Below are positions 7,370 through 14,221 of a stretch of DNA of 41,784 nucleotides, piece after piece. The translations under genes were made by a program, and so were the position numbers. Source of the stretch: a virus; IMG/VR virus record IMGVR_UViG_3300006077_000009, positions 1 through 41,784 of that record, one strand, 5' to 3'. Numbering within the stretch: position 1 is the first letter of the stretch; the number at the start of each line of letters is the position of its first letter. Below the pieces are notes generated by a model. The model made no database searches. It was given only the letters and a program-made list of their open reading frames with translations, and was not told the DNA's origin.

Positions 7370-7512
7370 TTTATATTTGTATGCTCTATGACTACTTTGT
7401 TTAAGACTAACGCTAAAGCTTTGACTCAACACTTAAACTAATTTCCTAGAAACTGTTAATGCTAATTCTTATGCTCAAGCTTTTAGTCATATTTTTATTC
7501 TCTTGCGAGTTA
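7370..7512 (-). ncRNA. Structured leader upstream of the permuted tRNA
   Basis: 143 nt without an ORF on the minus strand. Long-range pairing ATGACTA with TAGTCAT (7 bp) encloses a GTTTAAG/CTTAAAC hairpin and smaller stems. The P7-like pairing recalls part of a group I intron core, but no complete P3-P8 set was found, so no ribozyme is claimed. Confidence 0.3.
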
Positions 7513-8298
7513 TTATCCGAATATATACCCAAAGATCTTGTCAGATGTCAATTCTGATTCGATTACTTCAGCTTCGTTGCACACCTTAAGGGCAGCTATA
7601 ATAGCAACTCTGAGTGCAGTCTTTCTCCTGATAGCTTCAGCTTTTTGTCGCTGAGACCATTGGCCGGAGAACTTTTGACGTGTGTAATCGCCAAGTGTTA
7701 CAATAGTTGTCTTCTGAGCAACTTTTGCATTGTAATTAGGACTCTTGTCACTAACATTAGGGTCTTTAAGGATATAATCCTCTTTGACAGTTGTAATGTT
7801 GGTGCCTTCCTCCTTAGGTCCTTCATAGATATCTCTACCTTGATAGGCAGAATTTGTAGACAATGACCACTCTTCTGAATCACTCCTTACAGGGATAGAG
7901 CTCATCATACGATGTAATTCATTGTTTTCTACAAGACTTTTAAGCCTTAACAGCTCTAATGAGGTGTATTCTCCCCAACTTTTACCATCAACTACTAATT
8001 CAGCAGTAGCAACTCCAGAAGCATTAGTCTTCTCTTGTGCAAATAATGAATCAATATAGTCTTTGGTTGTTTCTCTAAACCAGTTGAGTTTCTCCGGTAC
8101 AGTAGTTTGTACTAAAATATTACCTCTCTTACTTGGCTCATCGATCGTACCTTCCTTAGGCTGATAAGTTCTTTTCTCCCCTAAAAAAGCACCTTGTGAC
8201 TTGGTAAAGAATCTACCATAGTCTGACAGTAAAGCCATAAATCCACTTGATAAGGCATCTGTCTTTGCTAATAATGTGTTTAACTTCATGTTACCCAT
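7513..8298 (-). CDS. DUF7873-like conserved hypothetical protein
   Basis: 261 residues. The order RTYQPKEG (about 43), a VVDGK strand (about 105), IPVRSDSEEW (about 136) and a C-terminal FSG...R..A...A...NEAEV...GYIFG matches a widespread family of hypothetical proteins found in phages and actinobacteria that I recall as DUF7873. Biochemical function unknown. It overlaps the upstream 92-aa gene by 8 nt and is followed by the structured leader and permuted tRNA. The family name is from memory and should be treated as tentative. Confidence 0.6.
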   Translation of the reverse strand: MGNMKLNTLLAKTDALSSGFMALLSDYGRFFTKSQGAFLGEKRTYQPKEGTIDEPSKRGNILVQTTVPEKLNWFRETTKDYIDSLFAQEKTNASGVATAELVVDGKSWGEYTSLELLRLKSLVENNELHRMMSSIPVRSDSEEWSLSTNSAYQGRDIYEGPKEEGTNITTVKEDYILKDPNVSDKSPNYNAKVAQKTTIVTLGDYTRQKFSGQWSQRQKAEAIRRKTALRVAIIAALKVCNEAEVIESELTSDKIFGYIFG

Positions 8299-8569
8299 TA
8301 ATTAATTTGTTAATAATTTTTTCTTGTTCAGCCTCTTCGCTGAAATTGTACTCAATATGAGTATGCACGATCTTTGCAAGAAGATATAGTTCTGCTTCTA
8401 CAAATCCTTGCTCTAATTGTTCTGCAAATTCTCGATAAAGACCCTTCTCTTGCATTTGCTGTAATAGCTCAACAACGGCCTCCTCTGTAACCTCTGATTT
8501 TTGGCATATCATTACTATACCTTCAACCATGAGTTTCTCCTTAAATTTAATGATACTATCTCTAATCAT
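8291..8569 (-). CDS. Hypothetical protein (92 aa)
   Basis: 92 residues, helical and acidic, with two cysteines unlikely to form a metal site. Overlaps the start of the DUF7873-like gene by 8 nt, so the two are translationally coupled. Starts downstream of a terminator hairpin. No family recognised. Confidence 0.6.
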   Translation of the reverse strand: MIRDSIIKFKEKLMVEGIVMICQKSEVTEEAVVELLQQMQEKGLYREFAEQLEQGFVEAELYLLAKIVHTHIEYNFSEEAEQEKIINKLING

Positions 8570-8608
8570 GCTAAGTTTAAATTTAATAATGTAATAATAT
8601 TTATTATA

Positions 8609-8639
8609 TCCCCTTAATAAACTAGTTAGAAAGGGGATT
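8609..8639 (-). terminator. Terminator hairpin, minus strand
   Basis: ATCCCCTT pairs with AAGGGGAT around a 15-nt loop and is followed on the minus strand by an A/T-rich stretch rather than a pure T-run. It lies just after the coiled-coil gene that ends at 8648. Confidence 0.6.
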
Positions 8640-8647
8640 ATAATACT

Positions 8648-8944
8648 TTAAAATCGCTCTGCGAGAATTCTCTTAAGCGCTTGAAGGTCAGCCTTCTTTG
8701 CTTCAAAGTTCCTGTTAGGGCGTAGGAGCGTTCCTATTGATTCTCCTTGAAGAACGTAAGCCTTCACCGCGTCTTCTTCCTGTTGAGCTAAACGAGATAA
8801 CTCTCGCTCTCCGTCCTCGATCGCTCTTTTCAAGTCCAGTTCCGCGTCCTCCAAAAGTCGAGAGGTCAAGATTGCGTCCTTTTCCTCCTTGCTTTGAGAC
8901 AGAAGTGCTTCCGCTTTCATTACTTTGCTTTTTGTCTTTGCCAT
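8648..8944 (-). CDS. Coiled-coil hypothetical protein overlapping upstream gene out of frame
   Basis: Read from the ATG at 8944 (MAKTKSKVMKAEALL), 98 residues, Lys/Glu/Arg rich, helical throughout with heptad-like Leu/Ala spacing. The longer in-frame ORF start at 9013 was rejected because the added residues look non-coding. About 230 nt overlap the C-terminal part of the 292-aa gene in another frame. Base composition here is more GC-rich than its neighbours. Function unknown. Confidence 0.55.
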   Translation of the reverse strand: MAKTKSKVMKAEALLSQSKEEKDAILTSRLLEDAELDLKRAIEDGERELSRLAQQEEDAVKAYVLQGESIGTLLRPNRNFEAKKADLQALKRILAERF

Positions 8945-9593
8945 TTCTATTTGTGTGTTTAAAATTGTTAAAAGATAAGTATTTGGTATTAAGTTCCGGA
9001 TTATACACTGCACCTTTCACTAGCATGTCTTCGTACAATGGATGATCTTCACCTAATTCTTTTAAGAGATCCCTTATTGTAAGGATCTTAGTAATGTTTT
9101 GTGGGTTGTTATCCTCAGTAAAAGTGAGATACCCTTCCTTGCCGGTAATTTGTTTCTGAGCCTGTGTCATATATCTATGACCATAAAGACCTCTTGCTAC
9201 GTTTAAGTACTGTGTACTCACATGCATACCTCTTGGTATATGAGGAATGCCGTAAACTTTCTTTAATACATATGCAACATTGTTTATTAGTTCTCTAGAA
9301 CCATAAACTTTCACAGAAAACATATCTCCAGGGAATTGCATTTCTTGCGTATCGTACTGTCTTTCAGAGTGATACCCGAGTGAGAATAATCGTCTCTCTT
9401 TTCCGGTTGGTTCTCTAGTGTGTGCAGTACTATGTGGCAAGAAGTAATAACAACCTAAAACAGTCTTATCAGTAAACGTTTCGAATATATACCCGGCTTT
9501 GAATACAAAGTCAGGTATATGAAACGGATATTCTTGTCGTATGAGTGCTTTCTCTTCTGGAGTAGAACCCATTGCACGTACTTTTAAGGCCAT
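8715..9593 (-). CDS. Hypothetical protein with Arg/Ser-rich tail (292 aa)
   Basis: About 215 residues of ordinary mixed alpha/beta sequence (PFHIPDFVFKAGYIFE early on), then about 75 residues of Arg/Gly/Ser-rich low-complexity sequence. The tail is exactly the part that overlaps the coiled-coil gene in another frame, so it is either a true dual-coding region or passive read-through. The start at 9593 abuts the stop of the secreted 130-aa protein. No family recognised. Confidence 0.6.
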   Translation of the reverse strand: MALKVRAMGSTPEEKALIRQEYPFHIPDFVFKAGYIFETFTDKTVLGCYYFLPHSTAHTREPTGKERRLFSLGYHSERQYDTQEMQFPGDMFSVKVYGSRELINNVAYVLKKVYGIPHIPRGMHVSTQYLNVARGLYGHRYMTQAQKQITGKEGYLTFTEDNNPQNITKILTIRDLLKELGEDHPLYEDMLVKGAVYNPELNTKYLSFNNFKHTNRNGKDKKQSNESGSTSVSKQGGKGRNLDLSTFGGRGTGLEKSDRGRRARVISFSSTGRRRGEGLRSSRRINRNAPTP

Positions 9594-9985
9594 TATCTAG
9601 ACAGAATAAACATTTTGTCTGATACAACTATCCCAAAGGATCGTATATTCTTGACACAATATGCTTTGTCATATCCCCACATGGCTTGGAAAGAAATAAT
9701 TCCCTCTTCGTCTTCTGGTTTTACATCATGAACACCGGTTAACATGAAATGGTCATTGTCAATAAATACCTTATTCACGTGTTGTTCATTATAATTATAT
9801 ATAACCCTACCGGCTACAGGTTTTTCAACCGCAAGTACCCAATCATTACCTTGTAATGAGTATACTTGTATATAATTGTAGTCCACCGTAAAAGAATGCT
9901 GTGTTTTTGTGTCTTTGATGGATTTAATTTGTGCTTGTGATTGTAACGTGATCAACGCGATAATTAAAATAATAAAGTTTTTCAT
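9593..9985 (-). CDS. Exported hypothetical protein (130 aa)
   Basis: A typical Sec signal peptide (MKNFIILIIALITLQSQA, cleavage predicted after SQA) followed by about 110 residues of beta-rich sequence. There is no cysteine at the cleavage site, so it is periplasmic or secreted, not a lipoprotein. A phage-encoded exported early protein could modify the host envelope, for example superinfection exclusion, but this is inference. Confidence 0.65.
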   Translation of the reverse strand: MKNFIILIIALITLQSQAQIKSIKDTKTQHSFTVDYNYIQVYSLQGNDWVLAVEKPVAGRVIYNYNEQHVNKVFIDNDHFMLTGVHDVKPEDEEGIISFQAMWGYDKAYCVKNIRSFGIVVSDKMFILSR

Positions 9986-10004
9986 TGTTAATTTGTTTTA
10001 AATA

Positions 10005-10133
10005 TTAGTCTTCGTTTTTACTCTGGAAATATAAGTACACCATAATCATTATTACAATAGTTGCTCCCAAATTGGTAGGTGTACTATAAAAATCATTGTA
10101 ATAATCTGTGGGCATTGTTCTAAGAAATATCAT
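10005..10133 (-). CDS. Small single-pass membrane protein (42 aa)
   Basis: ATG at 10133 overlaps the TGA of the upstream gene as ATGA. 42 residues with one central membrane helix (LGATIVIMIMVYLYF) and a charged C-terminus. The overlap supports real translation. Function unknown. Confidence 0.45.
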   Translation of the reverse strand: MIFLRTMPTDYYNDFYSTPTNLGATIVIMIMVYLYFQSKNED

Positions 10134-10420
10134 TGTAATATCTTTATCATCATGTTAAGTTCATCAACATCTTTGATCAAGTATATTAACTCTATCTCTT
10201 CTCCTTTACAGTCTTCTGACTTGTAAAGCATAACAGTCCTATTAACACAGTCCCAATCGAATTCATATTTGCCCAATTCGAGTGATACTATTCGATAGTC
10301 AAATCCATACTCATCCTTGAATACGGAATCATGTTCTACCTGGGTTTTAAACCCAAGGTTATTTACTACACTGTAATCAATTTGATCTTGTTTGATTCCA
10401 GCATTAATTACTTTATCCAT
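10130..10420 (-). CDS. Hypothetical protein (96 aa)
   Basis: Read from the ATG at 10420 (MDKVINAGIKQDQ). A longer frame from 10507 exists but would run through the tRNA-like gene at 10446-10547 and is rejected. Soluble, beta-rich and acidic. Its stop forms the ATGA overlap with the small membrane protein. No family recognised. Confidence 0.55.
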   Translation of the reverse strand: MDKVINAGIKQDQIDYSVVNNLGFKTQVEHDSVFKDEYGFDYRIVSLELGKYEFDWDCVNRTVMLYKSEDCKGEEIELIYLIKDVDELNMMIKILQ

Positions 10421-10445
10421 TTTTATGATTTTAAGGTTTATATTG

Positions 10446-10547
10446 CACAGATGGCAGGACTCGAACCTACACGTTGCATTACCGGAAATGTAATACCTAC
10501 TAGACACCCACTTAATTGGGCCGCTCTAACCGTTGAGCTACATCTGC
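10446..10547 (-). tRNA. Oversized tRNA-like gene (102 nt)
   Basis: Acceptor GCAGATG/CATCTGT (one G-U), D-arm GCTC-AACGGTTA-GAGC and T-arm GTAGG-TTCGAGT-CCTGC are all sound. Between them lie GCCCA-ATTAAG-TGGGT (a 6-nt loop) and then an extra 7-bp hairpin GTATTAC-ATTTCCG-GTAATGC. The sequence GTAGGT occurs twice, at the T-stem and about 30 nt earlier, so removing one copy plus the intervening hairpin restores a 72-nt tRNA. Either an inserted hairpin or a giant variable arm. Anticodon uncertain (UAA-like loop). Confidence 0.6.
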
Positions 10548-10559
10548 AATTTAAAAACT

Positions 10560-10900
10560 CCTGCACCGCCATAGGAGTTAGATACCATTTACGCGGAACC
10601 ACAAAGGGCTGGTAACATTAGGTAATTTTACAAATGCAAACTTTTAACTACCTTGTTATTTAAAAACACACTTAACCCAGCGTGATAATCTGGTTAAGTT
10701 TTTACTTACGGCGTTTACCCGTAACCTGTTACAGTGCACTGTAGAGCAGGGACTCCTGCATTACCTGGTCGTCTGCTTGAGGTAGCTATCTCCTCAGCCT
10801 CGCAGCCTCTTTCAACCCGAGCAACAATTGGGCCCTATGCGTTAAGTGTGTTTGAGCTCTAAATCCCACACACTGTCCGAAGACGAGTGTGCAGGTTATG
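10560..10900 (-). ncRNA. Hairpin-rich intergenic region, likely structured RNA
   Basis: About 340 nt without a credible ORF but dense in stems: AACTCCT/AGGAGTT (10557-10579), AGGTA/TACCT, CTTAACC/GGTTAAG (10671-10699), TTACGG/CCGTAA, a 12-nt palindrome ACAGTGCACTGT (10731-10742), GCAGG/CCTGC, TGAGG/CCTCA nested in CTGC/GCAG, and CACAC-GTC/GAC-GTGTG near 10870. Neighbouring coding DNA is far less structured. It lies between a tRNA-like gene and the 78-aa gene on the minus transcript. Confidence 0.4.
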
Positions 10901-11137
10901 TTATATTGACCCCTTAATGAGGTCCTTTTCTTCGTTTGATCCTAGTATTAACTTACCATGTTTGGTGTAAGTTCTAACTATTCCACGTTCATTGTATCCT
11001 ACAATTGGATAGTACTCATTAGGTACAAACCCTAAAATGGTTATTTTGTTGTCACCATGATCCAGGTATGTTTTACCTGCCTCAAAATGTTCAACTTCGA
11101 AATCGCCATTGTCTAAATGTTTCACTGTATTGTTCAT
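10901..11137 (-). CDS. Hypothetical protein (78 aa)
   Basis: 78 residues, soluble and beta-rich, MNNTVKHLDNGDFEVEHFEAG at the start. The pattern of alternating hydrophobic residues and glycines suggests a small barrel. It is followed by the hairpin-rich region. No family recognised. Confidence 0.55.
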   Translation of the reverse strand: MNNTVKHLDNGDFEVEHFEAGKTYLDHGDNKITILGFVPNEYYPIVGYNERGIVRTYTKHGKLILGSNEEKDLIKGSI

Positions 11138-11151
11138 CTGCTTATATTAAA

Positions 11152-11331
11152 TTAGTCTTTGTACAAATATTCAGTTAGTACTATAGCCGGTAACCAGCTA
11201 AATAGTATCATTACTGATGCAACGTCATCACACTCATACATTTTGTGTGTCAAATACGGAGGGCCTAAGAAGAATGTAAAAAATACAAGTACTTTAAACA
11301 CTCTTCTTATGAATTCTCTATTTCTCTCCAT
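11152..11331 (-). CDS. Small membrane protein (59 aa)
   Basis: ATG at 11331 to TAA at 11152. After a basic start (MERNREFIRRVFK) there are two hydrophobic stretches (VLVFFTFFLGPP and VMILFSWLPAIVL) joined by an acidic Cys-containing loop. Its start overlaps the end of the 86-aa gene by 14 nt. Function unknown. Confidence 0.5.
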   Translation of the reverse strand: MERNREFIRRVFKVLVFFTFFLGPPYLTHKMYECDDVASVMILFSWLPAIVLTEYLYKD

Positions 11332-11578
11332 TTACCAGAAAGATTTTAGAGATTTTACTCAGTGTAGATAAGCTCTCAAGTTCTCTCTTAGTCATGTAGA
11401 CATTATTACTGCCATAGACTAATAAGCTGTCTCTTAATACTACTGATCCGTTTTCTCTTAGCACAGACATAGAGCCTGAATAACTCTTGGTCTCCCAGTC
11501 TACACTTACGAACCATATTCCAGCGAGTATTACAAACATACCCACTACCACTGCTTTGATAAATTCTTTTAATTCCAT
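11318..11578 (-). CDS. Membrane-anchored hypothetical protein (86 aa)
   Basis: One N-terminal membrane helix (about residues 9-25) then about 60 residues of soluble sequence with Ser-rich strands. Topology is predicted N-in, C-out. Shares a transcript with the 59-aa membrane protein. No family recognised. Confidence 0.55.
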   Translation of the reverse strand: MELKEFIKAVVVGMFVILAGIWFVSVDWETKSYSGSMSVLRENGSVVLRDSLLVYGSNNVYMTKRELESLSTLSKISKIFLVNGEK

Positions 11579-11615
11579 TTCTTAATATTTAGGTTAAACT
11601 TGTTTTCTTATTGGA

Positions 11616-11743
11616 AATAGTATTATCCATGCATTAGTCTAGATCATATTATTTCACCTTTTTGCATAAATCTCTAACGCGTGGTGAATTGCGCTAGTTT
11701 TCATAGAGTTTATTAAACTACTACTAGAATGGATAATACTATT
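11616..11743 (-). ncRNA. Structured RNA with 15-bp closing stem
   Basis: A perfect 15-bp stem (11616-11630 with 11729-11743, AATAGTATTATCCAT and complement) encloses about 98 nt. Inside are AGTTT-AAT-AAACT and CTAGCGC/GCGTTAG hairpins, a TCTAG/CTAGA pairing, and TTCACC in one loop that can pair with GGTGAA downstream, a pseudoknot-like contact. No ORF or tRNA signature. Confidence 0.5.
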
Positions 11744-11771
11744 ATCTGTCTTGCGGCACAGATAGACCTTG

Positions 11772-11840
11772 TTGATTTATAGGGATTCGAACCCTAAGCT
11801 TTAATCCATAGGATTAGTGTGTTACTTACACCATAAATCA
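11772..11840 (-). tRNA. Minimal tRNA-like gene (69 nt)
   Basis: Acceptor TGATTTA/TAAATCA is perfect, D-stem GTGT/ACAC encloses only AAGTA (no conserved GG), T-arm is TAGGG-TTCGAAT-CCCTA. The anticodon arm CTAAT-CCTATGG-ATTAA puts UAU at 34-36, with C33 instead of U33 and a C-A pair at the stem base. Reads as tRNA-Ile(UAU)-like but several conserved bases are missing, so it may be a decayed or non-translating tRNA. Confidence 0.5.
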
Positions 11841-11841
11841 A

Positions 11842-11916
11842 ACTGGTTATGCATTTGCCCAACTATGCATTAATTCATAAAGTGTACCAATAACTTTATG
11901 GGATCGGATAACCAGT
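11842..11916 (-). ncRNA. Structured RNA abutting the minimal tRNA
   Basis: A 9-bp stem ACTGGTTAT/ATAACCAGT encloses CATAAAG/CTTTATG and TGCAT/ATGCA hairpins, the latter with a D-loop-like AGTTGGGCAA. Its 3' end is 1 nt from the 5' end of the minimal tRNA-like gene. The order recalls a permuted tRNA lacking a T-arm, but no T-loop consensus is seen. Confidence 0.4.
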
Positions 11917-11926
11917 GGTATTATAT

Positions 11927-11994
11927 GTGCACAGGTAGGAAACCAATGTTATATCTTGCGATGATAACCTTGAAGATCCTTTCAACCTGTGCAC
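11927..11994 (-). ncRNA. Cloverleaf-like RNA with 10-bp closing stem
   Basis: GTGCACAGGT pairs with ACCTGTGCAC. Inside, TTGA/TCAA around a GG-containing loop, a GTTAT/ATAAC arm and a short GGT/ACC arm form a degenerate cloverleaf. The middle arm can extend to a GCAA tetraloop, so it is not a functional anticodon arm. Confidence 0.4.
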
Positions 11995-12027
11995 CCTGAA
12001 GCTCAGGCACTATGGCCCTCTTCGCTT

Positions 12028-12891
12028 TTAACAGTAAATTATCTTTCTGTCTTCCTTGTAAGGTTTATGTCTTTTAACATATTCTTGTACCTTATCAAGT
12101 TCATCTCTATTGATTCTGTGTCCTTCGACATTCAAACTATTAAGGTATTTGAATTCTCGAGACAATATCCAATCTTTAGAGAAGGTTGCACAACCATAAG
12201 AGATTTTATCTCCTTCGTCTCTGCCTACATATCCTCGCAGGGTAGGTAATCTGTCTTCTAAAACATCAAGTGGTTCTCCCCACTTGCCTTCAGAAGAATA
12301 GATCATTCCGGTACCAATACCTTTGATGAGTCCTATACCACCTTCTGCTTGTATGTAAGATTCTATTGGCTCATCTGCCTCTACATTGTAGACATTTTCA
12401 CCAGTGCTTCTAAACCTTCTAGTCACATTAAATCCTCTCTTCTTTGCTTCTTCCTTAAGTGCTTCGATCCACTCTTTCTCTGTGGCTTCAGTATATCCGG
12501 AAGTGCTTAGTTTCTTCTCTGAGAAATGACCTGTTTTTAGGTCTGTGGCGAACATGTTCATGCTACCAAATCCGATACTCAAATTACCTGAGTATTTGAA
12601 TAATCGAAAGTGGTGCTTTTTATTTGCTTTGTAATATTTACCTATCACAAAGTGGTCATTAAAGTAAAGGTCATCAAGTGTTTTTAATTTAACACCTTTT
12701 TTCTCTACATCTTCTATATCTTCCTCTGTTATAAGATATCGCATCTGATCATTCTCAAGAGTTATACCTTTTGCATCCAGGTACATAGGGACAGTGTCCC
12801 CACTAGCCCATCTGTACCCTTGTTCAAATAGCTTATTTTGAATTGCTCTTGAGTGTTCTTTGTTCTTGATTTTAAAATACCAGTCTCTCAT
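12028..12891 (-). CDS. Hypothetical protein with duplicated early-protein domain (287 aa)
   Basis: 287 residues. The N-terminal 75 residues (MRDWYFKIKNKEHSRAIQNK at the start) match in pattern the 101-aa protein at 5994-6299. The middle contains a second EKEWIEALKEEAKKRGFNV segment of similar kind, so the protein may hold two or three copies of a small domain. No catalytic motif is visible. Followed by the structured RNA block. Function unknown. Confidence 0.65.
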   Translation of the reverse strand: MRDWYFKIKNKEHSRAIQNKLFEQGYRWASGDTVPMYLDAKGITLENDQMRYLITEEDIEDVEKKGVKLKTLDDLYFNDHFVIGKYYKANKKHHFRLFKYSGNLSIGFGSMNMFATDLKTGHFSEKKLSTSGYTEATEKEWIEALKEEAKKRGFNVTRRFRSTGENVYNVEADEPIESYIQAEGGIGLIKGIGTGMIYSSEGKWGEPLDVLEDRLPTLRGYVGRDEGDKISYGCATFSKDWILSREFKYLNSLNVEGHRINRDELDKVQEYVKRHKPYKEDRKIIYC

Positions 12892-12923
12892 TTTTTTGTA
12901 TATTTTGTGGTTAAACTTGTTTT

Positions 12924-13055
12924 TTAATAGATTACGATTAATTTGTTTATTTCGCAGTCAGGATTGTTTTTTAAATTCTCCTTTGCTGCTTCAAGTGAGT
13001 TAAATACTTCATTATGCAGTGGACAACCTGTGTCCTTGTATACTAGTTGATACAT
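12924..13055 (-). CDS. Small hypothetical protein (43 aa)
   Basis: ATG at 13055 to TAA at 12924 encodes MYQLVYKDTGCPLHNEVF and so on, 43 residues with a plausible strand-helix-strand layout. It lies in the gap between the 287-aa gene and the OB-like gene, downstream of a terminator. Coding status moderate. Confidence 0.45.
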   Translation of the reverse strand: MYQLVYKDTGCPLHNEVFNSLEAAKENLKNNPDCEINKLIVIY

Positions 13056-13101
13056 AGTTTTATGTGGTTTTTAGTGGTTAATGTTGTTTTTGTATTGAAA
13101 A

Positions 13102-13137
13102 CCCCCTGTTCGATGTACTAGGTACGGGAACAGAGGG
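13102..13137 (-). terminator. Terminator-like hairpin
   Basis: CCCTCTGTTC pairs with GAACAGGGG on the minus strand around a 16-nt loop that itself contains GTAC/GTAC; TTTT follows. Third hairpin after the 114-aa gene. Confidence 0.6.
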
Positions 13138-13190
13138 AAATAGTGAGTCTAGTTAGGTTATTTATTTCTTTGTTAGCCTAGACAACTAAC

Positions 13191-13268
13191 AAACAAAAGT
13201 CTCGTGGTACTGTTTTTCGCACGAGATCGAAAGAAGTTATAGCCTACCCACGAATGTGAATAGGCTAT
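13191..13268 (-). terminator. Tandem terminators after the 114-aa gene
   Basis: Two consecutive minus-strand hairpins: ATAGCCTA/TAGGCTAT (13239-13268) and ATCTCGTG/CACGAGAC (13199-13227), the second followed by TTTTGTTT. Doubling of terminators suggests a highly transcribed upstream gene. Confidence 0.7.
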
Positions 13269-13274
13269 TATTTC

Positions 13275-13619
13275 TTAGAGGCTATTGACGAAATCTGAGA
13301 TCTCGTCAGATAGTGACTCTGTGGTTGGAAGGGCTAGTTTCCAGTGGTTATTCTTTCCTGACTTAACGTCAGAAACTAATGCCTCGAACTGAACCTCAGC
13401 CCCTGGCACTAATTGTTCTGAGCCTACTTGCTCAGCAACCTTCGCATACGCGATTCCAGATGATCTCTTGCCACCTATAATGGCGTTAAAAAAGCCGTAT
13501 GACTTCTTATTCACCTTAGTGGTCTTTGAACTGGTTTCGATGTTAAGCAACTTTCCAGTTGCCACGATGTACTTCTCCTCGAGCCCTGTGTCTCGATTTT
13601 TACGTGTTACTACTTCCAT
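13275..13619 (-). CDS. Small OB-like protein A (possible ssDNA-binding)
   Basis: 114 residues, closely paralogous to the 110-aa protein at 14222-14554: both start ME(V/I)V.RKN..TG, share YGFF.A near residue 45, PG.EVQ(F/V)EA near 75 and a WKL.LP..(E/A)SLS..I.DFV..L tail. Length, strand pattern and acidic tail fit an OB-fold ssDNA-binding protein, but the classic DDDIPF tip is absent and the role is inferred. It has its own promoter cassette, a leader with an 8-bp GTTTGCTT/AAGCAGAC-type hairpin, and tandem terminators, signs of high expression. Confidence 0.6.
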   Translation of the reverse strand: MEVVTRKNRDTGLEEKYIVATGKLLNIETSSKTTKVNKKSYGFFNAIIGGKRSSGIAYAKVAEQVGSEQLVPGAEVQFEALVSDVKSGKNNHWKLALPTTESLSDEISDFVNSL

Positions 13620-13677
13620 AGTGTTGTAAAGGTTTTAATTATTGTCTGCTTTAGTCGCGAAGCAAACATACGCGCAT

Positions 13678-13706
13678 TTAGTACAGAGGATTTACCACGG
13701 CATAAC
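13678..13706 (-). promoter_or_regulatory. Minus-strand promoter cassette, copy 1
   Basis: GTTATG, 17 nt, TACTAA, with the palindrome GCGCGCTTCGCGC directly upstream. Weakest match of the five copies (TTG box lost). Precedes the 114-aa gene. Confidence 0.55.
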
Positions 13707-13719
13707 GCGCGAAGCGCGC

Positions 13720-14127
13720 ACTAAGGTTGTAAAACTTTGCACTAAAGTATAAAAGTGTTAAAGTGTGTTGTCTATGGTGCATAGTTGGGGTAGCTCGCTT
13801 CGCTCGCTACTTGTTTTATACGCACACACCTTGTACCAGGACAGCGCTATCCTTCTCGAGATAGGTACAAGGCGTGTAGTAATGGCCCCTTTTTCAACGT
13901 GCAGTTCGGTTACCTTGTTTCTGCACGCGGCTTAGCCCCCTAATGGGCATCAGCTTTGTTTTTGACGACAGACAATTAGGTGTCCATATCTTAGTAAAGG
14001 GAGATCAGTTCCCTTAATACTAAAGCGTCGTACTTCTTTAGTGTGTTAAACATGAAAGCTGGTGATCAACCAACTCGGCTAAGGGGGATACTATACTCAA
14101 GGTTCATTCCTTGACTGGTACGAATCC
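13720..14127 (-). ncRNA. Promoter-driven structured RNA of about 400 nt
   Basis: The stretch begins at a cassette promoter (14134-14162) and has no ORF longer than 13 codons in the transcribed sense with a plausible start. It is packed with stems: TCAAGG/CCTTGA, TGGT/ACCA, CTAAAG/CTTTAG, TAGTA-AAGGGA/TCCCTT-TACTA, GACA/TGTC, CGTGCAG/CTGCACG (13895-13926), a 12-13 bp CACGCCTTGTACC/GGTACAAGGTGTG stem (13824-13876) and GTAGC/GCTAC. CCCCC and TTAGCC can pair long range with GGGGG and GGCTAA. It resembles in setting the large ornate phage RNAs (GOLLD, ROOL) found near tRNAs, but membership is not shown. Confidence 0.55.
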
Positions 14128-14133
14128 ACCCAA

Positions 14134-14162
14134 TTGATACAGAGGATATAATACGGCCTCAC
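14134..14162 (-). promoter_or_regulatory. Minus-strand promoter cassette, copy 2
   Basis: GTGAGG, 17 nt, TATCAA then TTGGG, preceded by palindrome CGCGCTTCGCGCG. It points into the structured RNA rather than a protein gene. Confidence 0.6.
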
Positions 14163-14185
14163 GCGCGAAGCGCGAGCCATTCAGA

Positions 14186-14214
14186 AACCGCCCAGCCGTT
14201 AAGCTGAGCGGGTT
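14186..14214 (-). terminator. Hairpin after OB-like gene B
   Basis: AACC-GC-TCAGC pairs with GCTGG-GC-GGTT (one bulged C) on the minus strand, followed by TCT. Placed 8 nt beyond the stop of the 110-aa gene. Confidence 0.6.
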
Positions 14215-14221
14215 ATACTCC

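Noticed and set aside
7370-7512. Group I intron 3' half upstream of the permuted tRNA
   Set aside because: Only a P7-like ATGACTA/TAGTCAT pairing is visible; no P3, P4-P6 or P8 set and no matching 5' intron half downstream before the terminator.
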